Assembly (NCBI RefSeq): GCF_002847305.1
Contig: NZ_CP025408.1
Coordinates: 62,001 to 126,000 of the forward strand
DNA from: Paracoccus tegillarcae
Lineage (GTDB): Bacteria > Pseudomonadota > Alphaproteobacteria > Rhodobacterales > Rhodobacteraceae
DNA length: 64,000 nt
Direction: 5' to 3'
A program made the translations under genes and the position numbers. Below the pieces are notes generated by a model that had not been told where the DNA came from, searched no databases, and saw only the letters and a program-made list of their open reading frames with translations. Positions within the stretch are counted from its first letter, which is position 1. Each line of letters opens with the position of its first letter. Shown piece by piece: positions 53,323-61,920 of the stretch.

Positions 53323-54860
53323 GATTTGTCATCCTTTCCATGGGCGGCCAGCCAGGTGGTGGCCACGGTCAGATCCTCGTCGGCCAACTCATGACCGGCG
53401 TTGATGGTTCGCGCGTCCAGATCAGCGCCGCCTTCGGTCAGCGCCTGTTCCAGCGCCGGGGCCATTCGCGCAAAGGGATCGCGTGCGCCGGTCAGCAGCA
53501 GTATCCGCGCATCGTTCAGGTCTGCCTCGGGCGGTTGTTCCAGCGCCTGAATGCCGCGCAGCAGGATCGCGCGCCGCACGACATCCGGATGCAGTTGCAA
53601 GATCGCGCCCAGCAGGTTGGCCCCGTTGGAATAGCCAAGATAGGTCATGCGCCCCGCGTCAAGCCCATAGCCGCGCACGGCGCCCGCCACGAAACCGGCA
53701 AAGGCCTCGGCCTCGGACCGGATATCGGCCTGATCATAGGTGACGGCATCAAAGCGGCGGAACCAGCGATTTATGCCCTCTTCGCTTGACCGGCCCCGCA
53801 CCCCCAGCAGCGTTGCACGCGGGTTCAACCGGGCGGCCAGCGGCATCAGATCGGCTTCGTTGCCGCCGGTGCCGTGCAGCAGGACGATCACCGAGCCATC
53901 GGGGTTTTCGGGCGCGTGAAAGCGATGGGTGAATGGCAGGTCGCGCATGGGCATCCTTTCCTCGCCCGGTCGGGCAAATTGCGGCAGCATGGTTTTCAGA
54001 TCTTCGGCGCGGGCGGCATCGCCGGGCGGTGCCATCAGGGTATCGCCCAGATGCCCGGCCTCTTCGTCGACGGTAAATCCCGGCGCATCGGTGGCGTATT
54101 CAAACAGCGTGCCCGCAGGTTCACGCACGTAAAGCGACAGGAAATACTTGCGATCATGCACATTGGTCAGCCCGTCATGTTCACGCAGATCCAGCCGCAT
54201 CTGCCGGACCGAACCCGCATCCGCCGCCCGAAAGGCAACGTGATCGAAGGTGCCGGTGCCGGGAATGGCGGGGAAATAGCCCTTGGCATCCCGGATATCC
54301 AACACATCGCGATCCGATTGCAGCCGCCGGATCGCACCCTCTTCACGAAAGGGGCGATAGCCGAACCGGGCCGCGAAATCAGCGGTGGCGGCGGCGTCTT
54401 CGGTCAGGATTGTCACGCCACGGATGCGGGTTGGCGCGAGCGGGTCCGGCAGGGGCGCCATGGCCGGCAGGTCCACGCCGACCAGCTTGACGATCACGCC
54501 ATCCGGATCGCGCAGGCGCAGTACCGTCTCGCCCATCTCACGGGTAGGACCTTCGACCGGAACGCCAGCGGCCATGGCCCGTTGCAGCCAGTCGCCGATG
54601 CTGTCCGGCGGCACCGCAAACGCGATCTCACCCAATTGGCCATGGCCCACGCGGCCCGGCGCACCGTCCTGCCAGACCAGAAACGTGACAACCGATCCGG
54701 GGCTGCCCAATTGGTCGCCATAGAACAGATGCAACTGCTCGGCATCCTCATAGCCGCCGGTCTGCTTGACCAGCCGCAGCCCCAGAAAGCCCGCGTAGAA
54801 GTCGACATTCTTCTGCACATTTCGCGTGATGGCGGTGACGTGATGGATGCCGCTGGTCAC
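53319..54860 (-). CDS. VOC ring-cleaving-type dioxygenase fused to alpha/beta hydrolase
   Basis: A 513-residue fusion. Residues 1 to about 270 are two VOC (glyoxalase/extradiol) modules of the LinE/MhqO type with metal ligands in GIHHVTAIT, FDHVAFRAAD and TLFEYATDAPGF. Residues about 310-510 are a carboxylesterase/phospholipase-type hydrolase with VIVLLHGTGGNEADL, the nucleophile elbow GYSNGANLL, Asp in LTGARDPFARM and His in NAGHELADED. The parts are usually separate neighbouring genes (MhqO and MhqD, quinone detoxification), so fusion is informative. GTG 54860 has GAGG seven bases before it and overlaps the stop of the 43-aa ORF (GTGA). Confidence 0.9.
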   Translation of the reverse strand: MTSGIHHVTAITRNVQKNVDFYAGFLGLRLVKQTGGYEDAEQLHLFYGDQLGSPGSVVTFLVWQDGAPGRVGHGQLGEIAFAVPPDSIGDWLQRAMAAGVPVEGPTREMGETVLRLRDPDGVIVKLVGVDLPAMAPLPDPLAPTRIRGVTILTEDAAATADFAARFGYRPFREEGAIRRLQSDRDVLDIRDAKGYFPAIPGTGTFDHVAFRAADAGSVRQMRLDLREHDGLTNVHDRKYFLSLYVREPAGTLFEYATDAPGFTVDEEAGHLGDTLMAPPGDAARAEDLKTMLPQFARPGEERMPMRDLPFTHRFHAPENPDGSVIVLLHGTGGNEADLMPLAARLNPRATLLGVRGRSSEEGINRWFRRFDAVTYDQADIRSEAEAFAGFVAGAVRGYGLDAGRMTYLGYSNGANLLGAILQLHPDVVRRAILLRGIQALEQPPEADLNDARILLLTGARDPFARMAPALEQALTEGGADLDARTINAGHELADEDLTVATTWLAAHGKDDKS

Positions 54861-54988
54861 AACGCGGCCTCGCGCGATTGGGCCGCAGCTTGCAGCGCCG
54901 CGACAGGCATACTGACCCATTCGGCGGTGATATGTGGGGCAACCGTCGCAAGATCACGGGGGTCACGAGAATCACGGTGCAAGGTCAT
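54857..54988 (-). CDS. Small 43-aa protein translationally coupled to the VOC-hydrolase gene
   Basis: Starts ATG 54988 with an excellent AGAAGGAGAA ribosome-binding site and ends with a TGA that overlaps the GTG start of the fusion gene. The product begins MTLHRDSRDPRDLATVAP, then HITAEWVSMPVAALQAAAQS. The ribosome-binding site, better than that of the following gene, and the GTGA overlap argue that it is translated and couples initiation downstream. I know no family for it; it could be a functional microprotein or simply a coupling leader. Confidence 0.65.
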   Translation of the reverse strand: MTLHRDSRDPRDLATVAPHITAEWVSMPVAALQAAAQSREAAL

Positions 54989-55060
54989 CTGGTTCTCCTT
55001 CTGCTTGTGTGAATGTCGGGCCGGCGCGCGGCAATGTCCAGTTGGCTGAGCCGAAACCTG

Positions 55061-55098
55061 CGTTCGATCAAAGCGAACGATATCGGTATTGTTCGTTC
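55061..55098. promoter_or_regulatory. Candidate operator in the divergent VOC/pirin promoter
   Basis: CGTTCG at 55061 and CGAACG at 55074 make an inverted repeat with seven bases between, and a further GTTCGTTC follows at 55091, inverted relative to GCGAACGA at 55073. The region lies between the sORF-VOC operon and the pirin gene and likely binds one shared regulator, for example a quinone- or redox-sensing MarR/HxlR/LysR protein not encoded in view. Confidence 0.5.
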
Positions 55099-55141
55099 TG
55101 TATCTCTGACCTATCATGCAGGTTGAACAGGAGGCTATGAC

Positions 55142-56074
55142 ATGAGCTGGAACCCCGCCCTTTCCCCCGGAAATCCCGATGAAATCGGCATGGATGCGAT
55201 TGAAACGCTGATCATTCCGCGCGCCCGCGACCTGGGCGGGTTCGAGGTCAAGCGCGCCCTGCCCGCCCCACAGCGGCAGATGGTCGGGCCGTTCATCTTT
55301 TTCGATCAGGCCGGCCCGGCCGAGTTCCTCACGGGTCAGGGCATCGACGTGCGCCCGCATCCGCATATTGGGCTGGGAACCGTGACCTATCTCTATCGCG
55401 GCGATTTTCATCATCGCGACAGTATTGGCACCGATCAGGTGATCGAACCCGGCGCGGTGAACTGGATGGTGGCGGGCAAGGGCGTGACCCATTCCGAACG
55501 CACCAGCGCCACGGCGCGCAGCGGGCCGCATAGCCTTTATGGCATCCAGACCTGGATTGCCTTGCCCGAAGAGCAGGAGGAAATGGAGCCGATCTTCGAA
55601 AACCACGGCAAGGACACCCTGCCCGAGATCGAGGCAGAGGGCATCAATGCCAGGCTGATCCTGGGGCATGCCTACGGTGAAAAGGCCCCGGCGACGCTGT
55701 ATTCCGATACCTTCTATCTGGATGTGACGCTGATCCCCGGCGCGCGGTTTCCGCTGCCCGATGATCACGAGGATCGCGGCCTTTATATCACCGAAGGCTC
55801 GGTCATGATCGCGGGCCAGACCTTCGAGGCCGGGCAGATGATGGTGTTTCGCCCCGGCGACAAGATCACCGTCGCCGCCGGTTCACAAGGCGCGCGGCTG
55901 ATGGCGCTTGGCGGTGCGACGCTGAACGGGCCGCGCTATGTCTGGTGGAATTTCGTCGCATCTTCGCGCGAAAAGATCGAGGCTGCCAAATCGGAATGGC
56001 GCGCCGAGAACTGGGGACAGGGCCTGTTCGATCTGCCGATCGACGACCGGGACGAACACACGCCGTTGCCGTGA
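55142..56074 (+). CDS. Pirin family protein
   Basis: A 310-residue bicupin. The metal-binding N-terminal cupin is intact: RPHPHIGLGTVTYLYRGDFHHRDS (two His plus a third) and GKGVTHSER with Glu downstream. The C-terminal pirin domain has LIPGARFPLPDDHEDRGLYITEGSV and a GARLMALGGATLNGPRYVWWNFV end. Some bacterial pirins act as quercetinases or redox sensors. It is divergent from the VOC-hydrolase operon, sharing a putative operator, so a joint role in handling quinones or aromatic electrophiles is plausible. A CAGGAGG ribosome-binding site precedes the ATG. Confidence 0.93.
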   Translation: MSWNPALSPGNPDEIGMDAIETLIIPRARDLGGFEVKRALPAPQRQMVGPFIFFDQAGPAEFLTGQGIDVRPHPHIGLGTVTYLYRGDFHHRDSIGTDQVIEPGAVNWMVAGKGVTHSERTSATARSGPHSLYGIQTWIALPEEQEEMEPIFENHGKDTLPEIEAEGINARLILGHAYGEKAPATLYSDTFYLDVTLIPGARFPLPDDHEDRGLYITEGSVMIAGQTFEAGQMMVFRPGDKITVAAGSQGARLMALGGATLNGPRYVWWNFVASSREKIEAAKSEWRAENWGQGLFDLPIDDRDEHTPLP

Positions 56075-56108
56075 TCGTCTTTGCCAGCGCCGCGGTGCGG
56101 AGTCGGGC

Positions 56109-57314
56109 CTAGATCACCGAGCGTTCAAGGAAGGGTCTGTTTTCCAGCACCCTTTCGACGCCAAGCGGCGCCAGATCCAGCGTGCGATAGCCGCCATGGG
56201 CAATCAGTTCGGACACGCCGCGCCCGGTGGCCGGGGCCTGTTGCAACCCGTGGCCGGAAAAACCGTTGGCAAAGATGAAATTCGCCACCTCGGGATGGCG
56301 GCCCACGATCAGGTTATGATCCAGCGTGTTATAGGCGTAATGGCCCGCCCACATGCTGACCAGCTTGATCGCCTCGAATGCGGGGGATCGTTCGGCCAGG
56401 ACCGGCCAGATGATATCCTCGAATTCCTGATGGCGAGGGGCAAAGTCGTCATAATCGACCGCAGGATCGTCCTGCGGCGGGCAGCCGGTCAGGAAACAGC
56501 GCCCCTCTGGCCGGACATAGACACCGCTTGGGTCGATCATCAGAGGCAGGCGGCCCTCGTTCACCGCAGCCGATCCCTGCGGCGAGTTCGCGCAGTCAAA
56601 GACAAAAACGCTGCGTTTGCGCGGCTGCACCGGGATCGTCAACCCCGCCATCTGGGCGACCTGCGCCGCGCGCGGCCCGGCTGCATTGACCACGGTTCCG
56701 GCGGCAATCTGACCGGCGCTGCGCAAGGTGACACCCGTCACCACGCCGCCCTGCCGCGTGATGCCCGTGACCTCATCGGCGACGAAATCGGCCCCCAATG
56801 CGCGCGCCTTGGCCCGAAACCCGTTCATCAGCCCGGAATTGTCGAACCATCCCTCGCCGGATTGCCCGTAAGAGGCCAGCGCCACATCATCGACCCGCAA
56901 ATGCGGAAAGGCGCGGGCAAGCTGGTCGGGCGACCACAGCACGACATCTGCACCGCAATCGCGCTGCACCTGATGATTGGCGCGCAGCGTTTCGGCCTGC
57001 GCCTCGCTGGCCGCCAGAAACAGGTAGCCGCCGGGCTGAAAGCACAGATCGGGGCGCTGATCGCCAACCGCCATCAGATCGGCGAAATCGCGAATGACCT
57101 GCGCCCCGTACTGGCTGATCTGCACATTGATCGCGTTCGAGAATTGCGTGCGGATCGAGGCGGCTGACAGCGAGGTCGAGGCAAAGGCAAAGCTGGGGTC
57201 GCGCTCGACGATCAGCACCTTGCCGTCGAAATCCGGATCGGCCATCAGGTAATATGCGACAGCCGAGCCGATCACGGCCCCGCCCACGATCACCACGTCG
57301 TAATGTCCCTGCAT
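56109..57314 (-). CDS. FAD-dependent amino-acid/sarcosine-type oxidoreductase
   Basis: A 401-residue DAO-superfamily flavoprotein. Rossmann motif DVVIVGGAVIGSAVAYYLMADPDF followed by VLIVERD; FASTSLSAASIRTQFS is the FAD-contact stretch common to the dimethylglycine/sarcosine-type group; VVNAAGPRAAQVAQMAGL and the C-terminal NFIFANGFSGHGLQQAPATGRGVSELI close the FAD site. Many relatives in Rhodobacteraceae are of unknown substrate. No cofactor-partner subunits are nearby. It converges with pirin (34-bp gap) and lies downstream of selD on the same strand, 115 bp away. Confidence 0.9.
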   Translation of the reverse strand: MQGHYDVVIVGGAVIGSAVAYYLMADPDFDGKVLIVERDPSFAFASTSLSAASIRTQFSNAINVQISQYGAQVIRDFADLMAVGDQRPDLCFQPGGYLFLAASEAQAETLRANHQVQRDCGADVVLWSPDQLARAFPHLRVDDVALASYGQSGEGWFDNSGLMNGFRAKARALGADFVADEVTGITRQGGVVTGVTLRSAGQIAAGTVVNAAGPRAAQVAQMAGLTIPVQPRKRSVFVFDCANSPQGSAAVNEGRLPLMIDPSGVYVRPEGRCFLTGCPPQDDPAVDYDDFAPRHQEFEDIIWPVLAERSPAFEAIKLVSMWAGHYAYNTLDHNLIVGRHPEVANFIFANGFSGHGLQQAPATGRGVSELIAHGGYRTLDLAPLGVERVLENRPFLERSVI

Positions 57315-57429
57315 CGCACCCGCCCGATGACGCCCCTCAGCCCCGGCGTAACACCCTGATGCGGCCTAGGCCATAGGGTTCGATCAGGCCCTCTAACCGC
57401 GCGCAACACGGCGCATAGGCAAGCCCCGA

Positions 57430-58506
57430 TCAGGCGATGCCAAGCCCTGCATCGCCCTCCACCGCGCGACCGATCACGGCGGCCTGTGCAAAGCCGTCCG
57501 CGTGAAAGCAGCCCATCACCGCATCCAGGGCCTCGGGGTCACAGGCGACCAGCAGGCCACCGCTGGTTTGCGGGTCGCTTAGCAAGGCCCGGTCGAGATC
57601 GCTGATGCCATCGCCCAGCCGGACGCCATCGCGATAGCTGGCCCAGTTGCGCCCCGAGGCGCCGGTGACAAAGCCGCCCTCGACCAGCGCCCTCGCGCCC
57701 TCGATCAGCGGCACCGATGACCAGTCGATCTGCAGCGCCAGTCCCGATCCGCGCGCCACCTCCAGCGCGTGCCCGGCCAGCCCGAAGCCGGTGACATCGG
57801 TCATCGCATGCACCCCGTCGATCTGCGCCAACGCCGGACCGGGCGTGTTCAGCCGCGTGGTCGTGTCGATCATGCGGTCATATCCGGCACGGTCCAGCGC
57901 GCCCTTTTTCAGCGCCGCCGACAGCACGCCCACGCCAAGCGGCTTGCCCAGCACCAGGAGATCGCCCGGCCTTGCGCCTGCATTGCTGCGGATGCGGGCC
58001 GGATCGACCAGACCAAGTGCGACCAGACCATAGATCGCCTCGACCGAATCGATGGTATGACCGCCGGCCACCGGGATCCCCGCCGCTGCGCAGACCTCGG
58101 CCCCGCCGGCCAGGATCGCGCCGATGATTTCGGGCGACAGCTTGTCCACGGGCATGCCCACCAGCGCCAGCGCCATGATCGGCTGGCCGCCCATCGCATA
58201 GACATCAGAAATGGCATTGGTCGCGGCGATGCGTCCAAAATCACGTGGATCATCGACGATGGGCATAAAGAAATCGGTCGTTGCCACCAGCGCCTGCTGA
58301 TCGTTCAGCCGGTAAACCGCGGCATCATCGGCGGTCTCGTTTCCGACCAGCAGATCAGGCGGCGCCGGAAAGGACGGCGTCTGCGCCAGAATGCGTGACA
58401 GCACCGCCGGCGCGATCTTGCAGCCACAGCCGCCGCCATGGGACAGCGACGTCAGCGGCGGCTCGGCCTGCACCTCTGTGGCACCGGGTTGAGTGTGATC
58501 TGCCAT
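57430..58506 (-). CDS. selD: Selenide, water dikinase
   Basis: A 358-residue enzyme making selenophosphate from selenide and ATP. The catalytic motif SHGGGCGCKIAP keeps the Cys and Lys (the position occupied by Sec in some relatives is Cys here). DDAAVYRL, TTDFFMPIVDDPRDFGRIAATNAISDVYAMGG, TDVTGFGLAGHALE and LLSDPQTSGGLLVA are standard. ATG 58506 is used because it directly precedes the family N-terminus. selA, selB, selC and selU are not in the window, so the use (Sec, selenouridine or Se cofactor) cannot be told. Confidence 0.95.
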   Translation of the reverse strand: MADHTQPGATEVQAEPPLTSLSHGGGCGCKIAPAVLSRILAQTPSFPAPPDLLVGNETADDAAVYRLNDQQALVATTDFFMPIVDDPRDFGRIAATNAISDVYAMGGQPIMALALVGMPVDKLSPEIIGAILAGGAEVCAAAGIPVAGGHTIDSVEAIYGLVALGLVDPARIRSNAGARPGDLLVLGKPLGVGVLSAALKKGALDRAGYDRMIDTTTRLNTPGPALAQIDGVHAMTDVTGFGLAGHALEVARGSGLALQIDWSSVPLIEGARALVEGGFVTGASGRNWASYRDGVRLGDGISDLDRALLSDPQTSGGLLVACDPEALDAVMGCFHADGFAQAAVIGRAVEGDAGLGIA

Positions 58507-58530
58507 CCGATTTCTCCTGTCGCCGAGCCT

Positions 58531-58546
58531 TAGGCAAATCTGCCTA
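58531..58546 (-). promoter_or_regulatory. Perfect hairpin just upstream of selD
   Basis: TAGGCA-AATC-TGCCTA is a perfect 6-bp inverted repeat with a four-base loop, 25 bp before the selD start. It may be an operator or UTR hairpin. The 58547-58695 remainder of the gap shows no gene. Confidence 0.4.
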
Positions 58547-58695
58547 GGCAAAGGCACGCATATACGAATGACATGCGGGATTCTATGTTGTCCGAGTGGT
58601 GTAAAAAGTGATTGTTGAAGATCCTCGTTCCTTTCGGTGCCGGACCACCGGGCCAAAGACATTTGAGTAACGAGTGACTTTTTTTAAGGCGATTT

Positions 58696-59154
58696 TCATA
58701 ATCTTCTGATCAGGCCGCCGAGAGGTTCCTTCCTCCCACCATCTCGGCGGCCGGTTCGGTCTGAAATTACCGCCGTTGCCTCTATCTCGACCTTGGCGCG
58801 ATCCTCGATCAGCGCAACGACCTGCACCATCGCCATGGCCGGGTATGTCCTGCCGATCACCTCGCGATAGGCCTGTCCGATCTGCTTGAGCGAGGCCAGA
58901 TATTCCTGCTTGTCAGTGACGTACCAGGTCAGCCGGACCAAGTCCTCGGGCCCTGCTCCGCCCTCGGCCAGAATCGCCACGATATTGCGCAGCGCCGTTT
59001 CCACCTGATCGGCAAAATCGTCGCTTTCAAATTCCTGCTGCGCGTTCCAGCCGACCACGCCCCCGGTAAAGACCATCCGCCCCGAGGCCGCGATGCCATT
59101 GGCATAGCCCGGTGTCGCCTTCCAGCCGCTTGGGTGCAGGATGTCATGCGTCAT
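58696..59154 (-). CDS. RidA/YjgF-family protein of the aromatic-CoA operon
   Basis: A 152-residue Rid-family trimer subunit (GYANGIAASGRMVFTGGVVGWN; FADQVETALRNIVAILAEGGAGPEDLVRLTWYVTD; VEIEATAVI). RidA hydrolyses enamine/imine intermediates. By eye, the Arg that binds the substrate carboxylate in canonical RidA (the ARLP position before KIEIEA) is Ala here (VVALIEDRAKVEIEA), so it is a divergent Rid group. It is 12 bp downstream of the acyl-CoA dehydrogenase on the same strand, the last gene of the operon, suggesting deamination of an enamine CoA thioester derived from 2-aminobenzoyl-CoA. Confidence 0.9.
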   Translation of the reverse strand: MTHDILHPSGWKATPGYANGIAASGRMVFTGGVVGWNAQQEFESDDFADQVETALRNIVAILAEGGAGPEDLVRLTWYVTDKQEYLASLKQIGQAYREVIGRTYPAMAMVQVVALIEDRAKVEIEATAVISDRTGRRDGGRKEPLGGLIRRL

Positions 59155-59166
59155 TGCCGTGTTCCT

Positions 59167-60309
59167 TCATGATGTTTTCGCTGCCGGTTCCGGCAGGTTG
59201 CGCGCAATCACCAGCCTTTGCACATCGCTGGCGCCTTCATAGATGCGCAGCGCGCGGATCTCGCGATACAGCTCCTCGACCTTGACGCCGTGGCGCAGGC
59301 CATCGCCGCCATGCAGTTGCAGCGCCATGTCGATCACCTCCTGCGCGGATTCCGTTGCATACAGCTTGGCCATCGCCGCCTCGCGGCTGATCCGCGCGGC
59401 GCCCTGATCCTTGGTCCAGGCGGCGCGGTAAACCAGCAGCGCGGCGGCATCGATCTTCAGCGCCATGTCCGCAAGGTGTCCCTGAACCATCTGCAAAGAG
59501 GCCAGCGGCTGTCCTTGTATCTTGCGCTCAAAGGCACGGGTCAGCGCCTCATCCAGCGCCCGCCGCGCCATGCCCAAGGCCGCCGCGCCGACGGTCGGGC
59601 GAAACACATCCAGCACCGACATGGCCACTTTGAAGCCCTGCCCCGCCTGTCCGATCAGGGCACTGTCAGGCAAAAAGACGCCCTCCATCCGCAGGGTCGC
59701 CAGAGGATGCGGGGCGATCACCTCGATCCGTTCGGTCACCGACAACCCCTCGGCATCGGCAGGCATCAGAAAGGCTGACAAGCCGCGTGCGCCCGGTGCC
59801 TCGCCGGTGCGGGCAAAGACGACATAGACATCGGCAATGCCACCATTCGAGATATAGGTCTTGTCGCCGGTCAAGCGATACCCGCCATCGACCTTCCGGG
59901 CCAGACTGGTCGTCGCCGCCACATCCGAACCCGATCCCGGCTCGGTCAGTGCAAAACCCGAAATCGCCTTCCCGGCGCGCGTCTTGACCAGCCATTCCCG
60001 CTGCAAATCGGTCCCAAACAGGCTGACCGCACCCATGCCCAGCCCCTGCATCGCAAAGGCAAAATCCGCCAGCGCATCGTGACGCGCCAGGGTCTCGCGG
60101 ATCAGGCACAGGCTGCGCACATCCAGCGCCGCGCCGCCGGAATAATCCAGCCAGCCGCCGGCGCCCAGATCAGCCACCAACCGCCGACAGGCCGCATCGA
60201 CATCGGTATGGTCCACGGGCAGATGATCGGTCGCCCATGCCTCCAGCCGCGCCGCTAGGTCGCGGTGCCGATCCTCGAAAAACGGCCAGTCCAGAAAGCT
60301 ATGATCCAT
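59167..60309 (-). CDS. Acyl-CoA dehydrogenase
   Basis: A 380-residue FAD enzyme introducing a 2,3 double bond into an acyl-CoA. FAD/substrate signatures: [77 protein letters not shown], and [41 protein letters not shown] with the catalytic Glu in IYEGAS. It would act on a ring-opening or alicyclic CoA ester made by the fused monooxygenase. A 50-bp gap separates it from the enoyl-CoA hydratase gene upstream. Confidence 0.93.
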   Translation of the reverse strand: MDHSFLDWPFFEDRHRDLAARLEAWATDHLPVDHTDVDAACRRLVADLGAGGWLDYSGGAALDVRSLCLIRETLARHDALADFAFAMQGLGMGAVSLFGTDLQREWLVKTRAGKAISGFALTEPGSGSDVAATTSLARKVDGGYRLTGDKTYISNGGIADVYVVFARTGEAPGARGLSAFLMPADAEGLSVTERIEVIAPHPLATLRMEGVFLPDSALIGQAGQGFKVAMSVLDVFRPTVGAAALGMARRALDEALTRAFERKIQGQPLASLQMVQGHLADMALKIDAAALLVYRAAWTKDQGAARISREAAMAKLYATESAQEVIDMALQLHGGDGLRHGVKVEELYREIRALRIYEGASDVQRLVIARNLPEPAAKTS

Positions 60310-60359
60310 TCTTCTTCATCCAAATATCCCGGGGTCTGGGGCAGCGCCCCAGTCCAACC

Positions 60360-61172
60360 TCAGTCACCCTGAAACACCGGCTTCTCCTTGGCCACAAAGG
60401 CGCGGTAAGCGCGTTCGAAATCGCGGGTCTGCATGCAGATCGCCTGCGCCTGCGCCTCGGCCTCGATCGCCTGTTCAAGGCTCATGTTCCATTCCTGGTT
60501 CAGTTGCGTCTTGGTCATCCCATTGGCGAAGACCGGCCCGGCGGCAATCCGCGACGCCAGCGCCAGCGCCTCGGCCTCCAGCGCATCCGCGTCGTGCAGC
60601 GCGTTCCAGAAGCCCCAGCCATGCCCTTCATCCGCGCTCATCACACGGCCGGTATATAGCAGTTCCGCCGCACGTCCCTGACCGATGATGCGGGGCAGCA
60701 TGGCGCAGGCGCCCATATCGCAGCCGGCCAGCCCGACGCGGGTGAACAGAAAGGCGCATTTCGCGGCAGGCGTCGCGATCCGCAGATCCGAGGCCATGGC
60801 GATGATCGCCCCCGCGCCCACGCAAACCCCGTCGACCGCAGCAATCACCGGCTTGGTGCAACCGATCATCGCCTTCACCAGATCGCCGGTCATGCGTGTA
60901 AACGCCAGCAGCTCTTTCATATCCATGTCGACCAGCGGCCCGATGATGTCATGCACATCGCCGCCGGAACTGAAATTCCCGCCATTCGAGGCAAACACCA
61001 CCACATCCACATCGCCGGCATAGGGCAGCGCCCGGAAGGTGTCGCGCAACTCGCGGTAGCTGTCGAAGGTCAGCGGGTTCTTGCGCTCGGGCCGGTTCAG
61101 CCGGATCACGGCCACGCGGTCCTTGACCTGCCACTGGAAATGCTCGGGCTTCAGCCCGGCCATGTCGGTCAT
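60360..61172 (-). CDS. Enoyl-CoA hydratase/isomerase family protein
   Basis: A 270-residue crotonase-fold enzyme. The oxyanion-hole motifs [17 protein letters not shown] and [54 protein letters not shown] are clear. The catalytic Glu positions of true hydratases are not obvious ([11 protein letters not shown] in place of E-x-x-PG), so it may be an isomerase or a ring-opening hydrolase rather than a standard hydratase. ATG 61172 ([15 protein letters not shown]) is chosen; it is 10 bp downstream of the SDR stop. Confidence 0.9.
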   Translation of the reverse strand: MTDMAGLKPEHFQWQVKDRVAVIRLNRPERKNPLTFDSYRELRDTFRALPYAGDVDVVVFASNGGNFSSGGDVHDIIGPLVDMDMKELLAFTRMTGDLVKAMIGCTKPVIAAVDGVCVGAGAIIAMASDLRIATPAAKCAFLFTRVGLAGCDMGACAMLPRIIGQGRAAELLYTGRVMSADEGHGWGFWNALHDADALEAEALALASRIAAGPVFANGMTKTQLNQEWNMSLEQAIEAEAQAQAICMQTRDFERAYRAFVAKEKPVFQGD

Positions 61173-61182
61173 CTCGTCCTCC

Positions 61183-61920
61183 TCATAACTCGCCGCCCGC
61201 AATCGCGATGGCCTGCCCGTTGATGCTGTCCGACCCCGCCCCGCATAACCACAAGGCCGCGGCACTGACCTCGGCCGGCTGGATCAGTCGGCCCTGGGGA
61301 TTGCCTGCGGTCAGCGCTGAGGTTGCCTGATTGCGGCTGCCGCCGGTCTTGTCCATGATATTGGCGATGCTGCGCTCGGTCATTTCGGTATCCAGAAAGC
61401 CGGGGCAAAGCGCATTCGCGGTCACCGGCCGTTTGGCGATTTCCAGCGCCAGGCTGCGGATCAGCCCCACCACGCCATGCTTTGCCGCCGCATAGGGCGC
61501 GACATAGCGATAGCCCTTGAGCCCGGCGGTCGAGGCCACCGCGATCAGCCGCCCCCAATCGGGCATCTGTGCCAGCCCCTCGCGCAGGGTCAGGAAGGTG
61601 CCGGTCAGGTTCACGGCCAGCATCCGGTTCCACTGTTCCAGATCGACGCGGTGAAAGGGCGCGCTATCGGCCGCACCGGCATTGGCGATGACGATATCGC
61701 AGGGACCGGCGGCTTCGAACATCGCCTGCACGCTGGCCTCGTCGGTCACATCGGCGGTGATCGCGCGCGCCCCCGTCGACGCGGCGACCTGCTGCAACGG
61801 TTCCGGGCGTCGGCCTGCGATCACCACGCGCGCGCCCTCGGCTGCAAAGGCACCAGCCATATCTGCACCCACGCCGGTGCCGCCGCCGGTGATCAGGACC
61901 TGTTTGCCGGCAAGCGTCAT
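61183..61920 (-). CDS. Short-chain dehydrogenase/reductase
   Basis: A 245-residue classical SDR: nucleotide motif [19 protein letters not shown] with [12 protein letters not shown] (NADP-type basic residues), NAG in [14 protein letters not shown], catalytic Ser in [13 protein letters not shown] and YxxxK in PYAAAKHG. It probably oxidises a 3-hydroxyacyl-CoA or alicyclic alcohol intermediate. The start overlaps the stop of the fused monooxygenase by four bases, so the two are co-translated. Confidence 0.93.
   Translation of the reverse strand: MTLAGKQVLITGGGTGVGADMAGAFAAEGARVVIAGRRPEPLQQVAASTGARAITADVTDEASVQAMFEAAGPCDIVIANAGAADSAPFHRVDLEQWNRMLAVNLTGTFLTLREGLAQMPDWGRLIAVASTAGLKGYRYVAPYAAAKHGVVGLIRSLALEIAKRPVTANALCPGFLDTEMTERSIANIMDKTGGSRNQATSALTAGNPQGRLIQPAEVSAAALWLCGAGSDSINGQAIAIAGGEL

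Noticed and set aside
58507..58695. tRNA-Sec (selC) next to selD
   Set aside because: No long acceptor or extra arm and no TCA anticodon arm could be folded from this gap.
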